Made by a program: the position numbers and the translations under genes. The notes below the pieces were generated by a model. It saw only the letters and a program-made list of their open reading frames with translations. It did not search any database and had not been told where the DNA came from. Below are positions 49,401 through 55,400 of a stretch of DNA of 64,000 nucleotides, piece after piece. The DNA is taken from contig JAOPHQ010005691.1 in the NCBI GenBank assembly GCA_030340625.1, positions 167,001 to 231,000 on the forward strand. Direction: 5' to 3'. How positions within the stretch are numbered: the first letter of the stretch is position 1; the number at the start of each line of letters is the position of its first letter. This DNA is from Merluccius polli. Lineage: Eukaryota; Chordata; Actinopteri; Gadiformes; Merlucciidae.

Positions 49401-52400
49401 GACAGTAGTTGCAGTCTTCTCCTGAACAGAGGTGGCGCCACTGAGGAAAGGCGACCAACTCTGCTATTTCTACGCAGTAGAAGAAGAGATATGCTAATAC
49501 TGGCACATGGAGTTAAGGTTTAGTTCACCGGGATGTCTCTCACTATACAGCATTATGTCTATTGCTTTACATTGCTATTATTCTACATCACTGCCACACC
49601 TGGTCAGCCATCAACAGTCCAGTGTATGGCAGCAGTTCTCATATGAATAGTGTTTGTAAGCATCCATCTTAATAACTTAGTGATTATCTTATATACTTTT
49701 ATTTTATAACTTAATGCCGCTTTGAGATAGTTTTTCAGCCACGTAATTCCACTGGCTTTGACCACAACAACAGTAGACAGCACTTACGTAAAACCACGGT
49801 TTATTAGCGAAAAAATATAGGCCTACACCACACAATAAAATAGAACATATAAAGGAAGAAGCCTTAGCAATAAGGCGCATTAAAATGTTCCTTCGAACTC
49901 GTCCGTGTTTATGTTTCCGCTTTGTCGCGCGCCGCTGAAAAAAAAAGAGGTGCGCGACACGGCGCGAACGGGCCAAAATCCTGTCGCGCCGGCGAGATCT
50001 ACGTCATTTTGACGTCATAATGTCGCGCGACAGCCTGCGGCCTTAACTCGCCACCTCTGTTACAAGGTGCCTATAACCAGGTAAGCAGTACCTATTGCCT
50101 GCGGCTGAAACTGCAAATAGTTAGCTATAGTGATATTAGGTGACAGAGGTGGCTAGTGTGCGTTGTTGTAAAGCTCTGTTTCTCCGGTCCATAGTCGTTA
50201 CAGTTAAGCCGACGGGAAAAGACCAGGCGCTGATCACTTTGAACTAGTTAAATGATATTTTGTCGTCATTGTATGACTATATAGAACAAGCAAATGGCCA
50301 GTATTGTAATATAGGGTTCAAGTCCCAGAGTTCAAGTCTCTAAATTATTTTAATATCTACGGTTCAAGCCCCAGAGTTCAAGTCTCTAAATTCGTTTTAT
50401 AAATCTGTTCGAGTCCCTAAAATTGTTTTATCTTGTTAGATTGGTTAAGGGTTTGCGGCCCAGTATGATACTGTGTTGAATTTGGATGTGGCGTGAGGAG
50501 GTCGATTGAGAACATATTGCGGGCAATATTTCATTCTCAAAGAGCTAAGCTAACTTGCATGAATCATAATACCTTTTGTGTGACTAACCCTGCATGTGCT
50601 AATGCTTGCTAGCTTTGCTACGGCGCATCTTCGTTTTGTCTGCAGATTATGGTACATGTGACTAAAGGAATCCCACCACGTGGGACTGTTTATGGGTCTT
50701 TGTTCTTCAGAGGGGGATGGTAGCATTCCTGTGCTATTAGCCATATGGCCCCCACGTGAGGCTAATGGTTATGCTAGGTGTAGAGAGAGACAAAGTAAAC
50801 TCATCTTTCACTCTAACTTATAGACATATACTAAACAGTGCCAGTGGATTTGGAGCACTTGTACATATGGGCACACATAGTTGGACATATACACAATATT
50901 AACTAGGAGGATATAAAGTGTGCACACTTAGATAAGAGTAGTTCTATGCTATAGTAATATCACAGGGAGCATAGATAAGATTACAAATCCCTGTAAGCCA
51001 TTTTGGGAGTTTACGCAGTAAACCCCCCACTGGCCAAGACCCCCCACCCCTACCCCCACCCCCACCCAGACTAAAACCCAACCTTTCCCCCTACCCCTCC
51101 CCCGACGACTGCCCATGAAGAATTCCCTCGTGGGGACAAAGGAAAATGGCGTTGGCCAGTCCATTACTTACTTCGCGAGACGCCATTACGTTGTGTAAGC
51201 AGGGCCGGATTATCCATAAGGGCACTTGGGCCAGTGCCCAGGGGCACCAAGCACTCGGGGGGCACCACAAAAAAAATTTTTGGCGTGCCCCCCCCCCCCC
51301 CCCCCCGCTCAACAATCGCGCAACCGAAATCTTCCGCTAGCACCCCCCCCCCCCCCCCCCCCCCCGCTCAGCCGGGCCTGGATAGTGGGGGGGGGGGGCA
51401 CCTGTGAGTATAGTGCCCAGGGGCACCACATTGTCTTAATACGGGCCTGTGCGTAAGTGTGCTAAATAAGCGTGAATGAAGTTACGTGCGCTCCTAGAAT
51501 GCAAGGGGAGAAGGCAGAATGAAGCCCAGTACAATAATTCGGTTTAATGTTATTATCTAGAATTTTAAATTCATAAATAACTATGTTAACAGACGTCATT
51601 ACTGCGATAAAAAGTGTTTTTGTGTAAAAACTGATTATTCTTAAGCATCAACTTGTCAGAAATATGAAGCAAGGTGTTCAAATTGACATTAACTCTTTGT
51701 TTTATTCTTTCCTTTATTTACATTTACACAACAACCTTAAGAGAAGGAGGGGACCTCCATGGCCGGGAGGCTCCTTTCCAAAGAAAGATCTTGAACATCT
51801 CTTTTTGTTTTTATTAATGATAAGAAATTACAAGGTTAACAAAGGAGGAAAGGAAAGTTGGACATGACACAATGGGATGGGAAAGTAAGTGGTGATTCTT
51901 AAAACAGAAGGATTTATTTAGAAAGACAGAGGGAAGTAGACAGAAGGATAGAAGAAGAGAAAGTGTAAGAAAAGTTAGAGAAAGTGAAAGAAGGGAAAGA
52001 GAGAAATGTGGTCTAGAGAGAGAGAGGGACAGAGAGCAGAGATAAAGCATGGTGGCACTAGAGCTGCAAGTACTTTAGATAAGGAGATCTAACAAAGGAG
52101 GGAGGCAATACAGAGTTATGCAGGGGTTTACCCTATAATAGTAGTGGTAATAATAATAATGATGTTAATGATAATAATAATAACAATAATAATAATAGAC
52201 ATAATGAAACATAATAAAGAAAGCGCTGCGAACATTAGAACGGTTAAAGATCTGTTGGGACATAGAAAATACATATGTAGAGGTCAACTATGTATTTATG
52301 TCTGTTATTTGTTTTTTGTTTTCTGTTGATTTGTTTTCTTTGTGTATTTGTTTTATAAATATGGGTAACAGTGTTTTAAGTGTTTTGTGGGACAATTAGC

Positions 52401-55400
52401 AGACCAACAGCTCATTTAAGTTGGATAATATTCATCTAAATCAGAAGTTATCTCCTCTACCGCTCGTCCACAGAAGTCCAGGGGTCAACCAGCGCTGGGG
52501 ACTGTTACGGTCCAGGGAAATTCCCCCCTCACCAAATGAGTAGGGGGACCCGCCCTAAACGACTCTGTGGGAGCGCGGTAGTTATTATGTCAAAACCTGA
52601 TACACAGTGTTGGGGTGTAACAAGTACACAAGTCCATTTGTAGGTTGCTCAGTTTACCTCCATAATGTGGTGTCCATTGTCTTGTTTTTATGTACAATGT
52701 TTTGTTTTTGCTCAATGATGCTGACCGTTGCTAAGGCTATGATTCTTAGATGGACCAGAGGGTTTTCACCTGGGACACACACACAGGTGCCATTTGATTA
52801 TTAGAGGTGACTTGGACGATGACAATGAGGAACTTGAGGTTGGTTTATTTGAGGTACACCCACTTTAAGTACTCAAAACTATTCAATGACTATGTGTGAC
52901 TACATATATATTCAATTTTCACTTCATTCACCATATTCACCTATTGTTTGACTAACCTTTGTATGCACGTTTGTTTTGATATAACTTTCACATATGTTTG
53001 AACTACTTAGATTAGTAATGATATAAGATCATTTAGGATTTGGACACGCCTGATCTATAATTACACAATAGAAACAACTGTCTACATATTGTTTGTTGTA
53101 TTGTGTTAGATGTTTTTCTGCAAAGATACTGGTTGGTTCTGGTCTCTCTTCCCCTCAGGACAATGGAGGGGGGTCCATTAGAGAGAGGACAGTTGATCTG
53201 GGGTTCCTGCCCTAAATGGACTCAGAGACTCATATCTGGACATTGAAATGGACTGCATACACGAAATGAACAGCAGGAACATTGCTTCCTGTTACCAGCG
53301 GTTGATAAGTTTCATATTAGGAGGCAACATGGCTGACAGTCTTATCTGAATGTGATGTGTTTTTACACTCTATATTTTCTATTTTCTTTTTGATTCTTTT
53401 AATGATTGATTATTCACAAGTGATTGGTGTTGAAAGATGTTAACACTCTGTAATGATGATTTGTTGTGCATTGACAGTGATTGGATTGCAGAGAAGTGCT
53501 TCATCCTGATGGGGGGTGAGATCTTCTCTAGATTAGGAAACCGTCATGATACTCTTTTTTCACCTCCTAGAGGTGGTTTTTGACTGGATGATGGTAACCC
53601 GACCTGGACAGACCTCTCTTCAGCTGCTGAAAGGGTAACTGGGAAGAGCTCTTCCGGTGGGGTGAGACTAGCTCATGAATTTGGCCTTATTAGAACAATT
53701 GAATAAGTTTACCTAGTCTAAAAGTAAATTAAAATAATGTGGGCATAAGATTCAAAGGTAACGCTAGAAGACTAAAATAGTTGTGCCAAAAAGCTTGATA
53801 AACTAGGACCCAGAATCACTGTCATATACATATATTTTATGTTATCATCAATATATAAAGGTCAATACAAGCGGGAAGAATGAATGCAACATGCTTAACT
53901 TTATGTTAATTTTGCGTGACTTTTTCAAAGTCACGAGGGGGGAATAAGTAGTGTATTTTATTTTCAAGGGGGGAATATTTTTGCATTTTATTTTCAAGGG
54001 GGGAATATTTTTGCATTTTGATTTTGATTTTTTTGTTTTATTTGTTTAATTGTCGAATTTGCATAAGTCAGACATATGTTCTTTGAACATTTGCAAGGAC
54101 CTGGTTAAAGTAATCATTGGGAAATACTTCAGCAATCTGTTGGGAAAGGATCTAATGCACAAGCTAGATAGTTTATTGACATAGAAAATTGGGAATTACC
54201 TTGCAAACGCCAACGCCTAATGCTGTTATGCTGTGTTTAATACCTTAACTTGTTAGCTTTTTCCACCGCCGTGTCAAAACTACAGCGCCAACACCGGGTG
54301 GTGCAGCAGTTACCCATCAAACAGCGGTTAGGTTTCATTCTCAGTCACTAGGAATGGTGGAAAGAGTGAACGGGACATTCAAGAAACTGACATTTCTGAG
54401 AAACAGAGTTTCAGAGCCTAAGGACGAACCACCAACCAGGGTGGAGAAAGGTGACCAGGTGTACCCGAGAGTGTTCAGTGGACGGTGGAGCGCCCCGACT
54501 TGATCAGGCTGGGGTACATAGAGTGGTACCTGATTTCCTGGAGTTCGGCACCTGTGTCTAGGAGGACATTGCACCTGATTTACTTGAATGTTGAATTATT
54601 AAATGCACAGTATGGGTCATGGTTATCATTACAATGCATTTTAAGTTCGGAATGTGTTATGCTGTTTTCCTATGGTTGCTGTAATAATGAGACTGATGAA
54701 TTTCTTTGAGGCTACTGGAATATGTTCTGACTACTGGTACGGCCGAGTTGATGAGTGGATCCGTGGGCAAGGCACACATGGGTTCATGCTAGTAACCTTG
54801 TCGTGTGGGCCTTGCCTATGGATGGCAAGATGGACATTGAATTCATGAACTGTCCGACCTGAGGTCGGCTACGGATACGGGGGATAACACTGTGATGATG
54901 TTTGAGAAACCTGTGTGCATGGAAACCACCTGAGCCATTGCATGCATGTCTACAGGGTGTTTTTTAAGTTCTATATAGGTTTACTGTTCCTTATACCTGG
55001 AGGTATTCGATTTTGGTTATACATGCATATAACTATTTGAAGGGATTTCTTATGATGAAATTACTATGCATTTATTACTGTGCCTTTGTGTCCTCAGGAT
55101 ACTGTGATGATGGTATGACATATTGATTGTATGATGTGATGATAATTTGTCTACTGTTTGTTGGCTACGGCCCATGTATTCTTTGAGACACACCAAGGTG
55201 AATGCCGTCCACTTTAGAGATGCGACAGGTTTTCCTCCTGTATAGTGGGGGGTTTTCCCGAACTAAGTCGGTTGGTGATGTTGATGTTGACCCACGGTAA
55301 CCAATCCGTGGGGTTTTTTCTTTTCGCTTGAATTTATACTCACCATTTTTAGACCTTACATGATACATTGCACTAGTAATTTGTAGTATGGTCATCAGTG

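Noticed and set aside
54336..54395. Naming the 48313-55808 element as a specific retrovirus genus
   Set aside because: Only a short integrase trace, the tRNA-Trp primer site and a 4-bp duplication are available; these do not separate endogenous retroviruses from gypsy-like elements.
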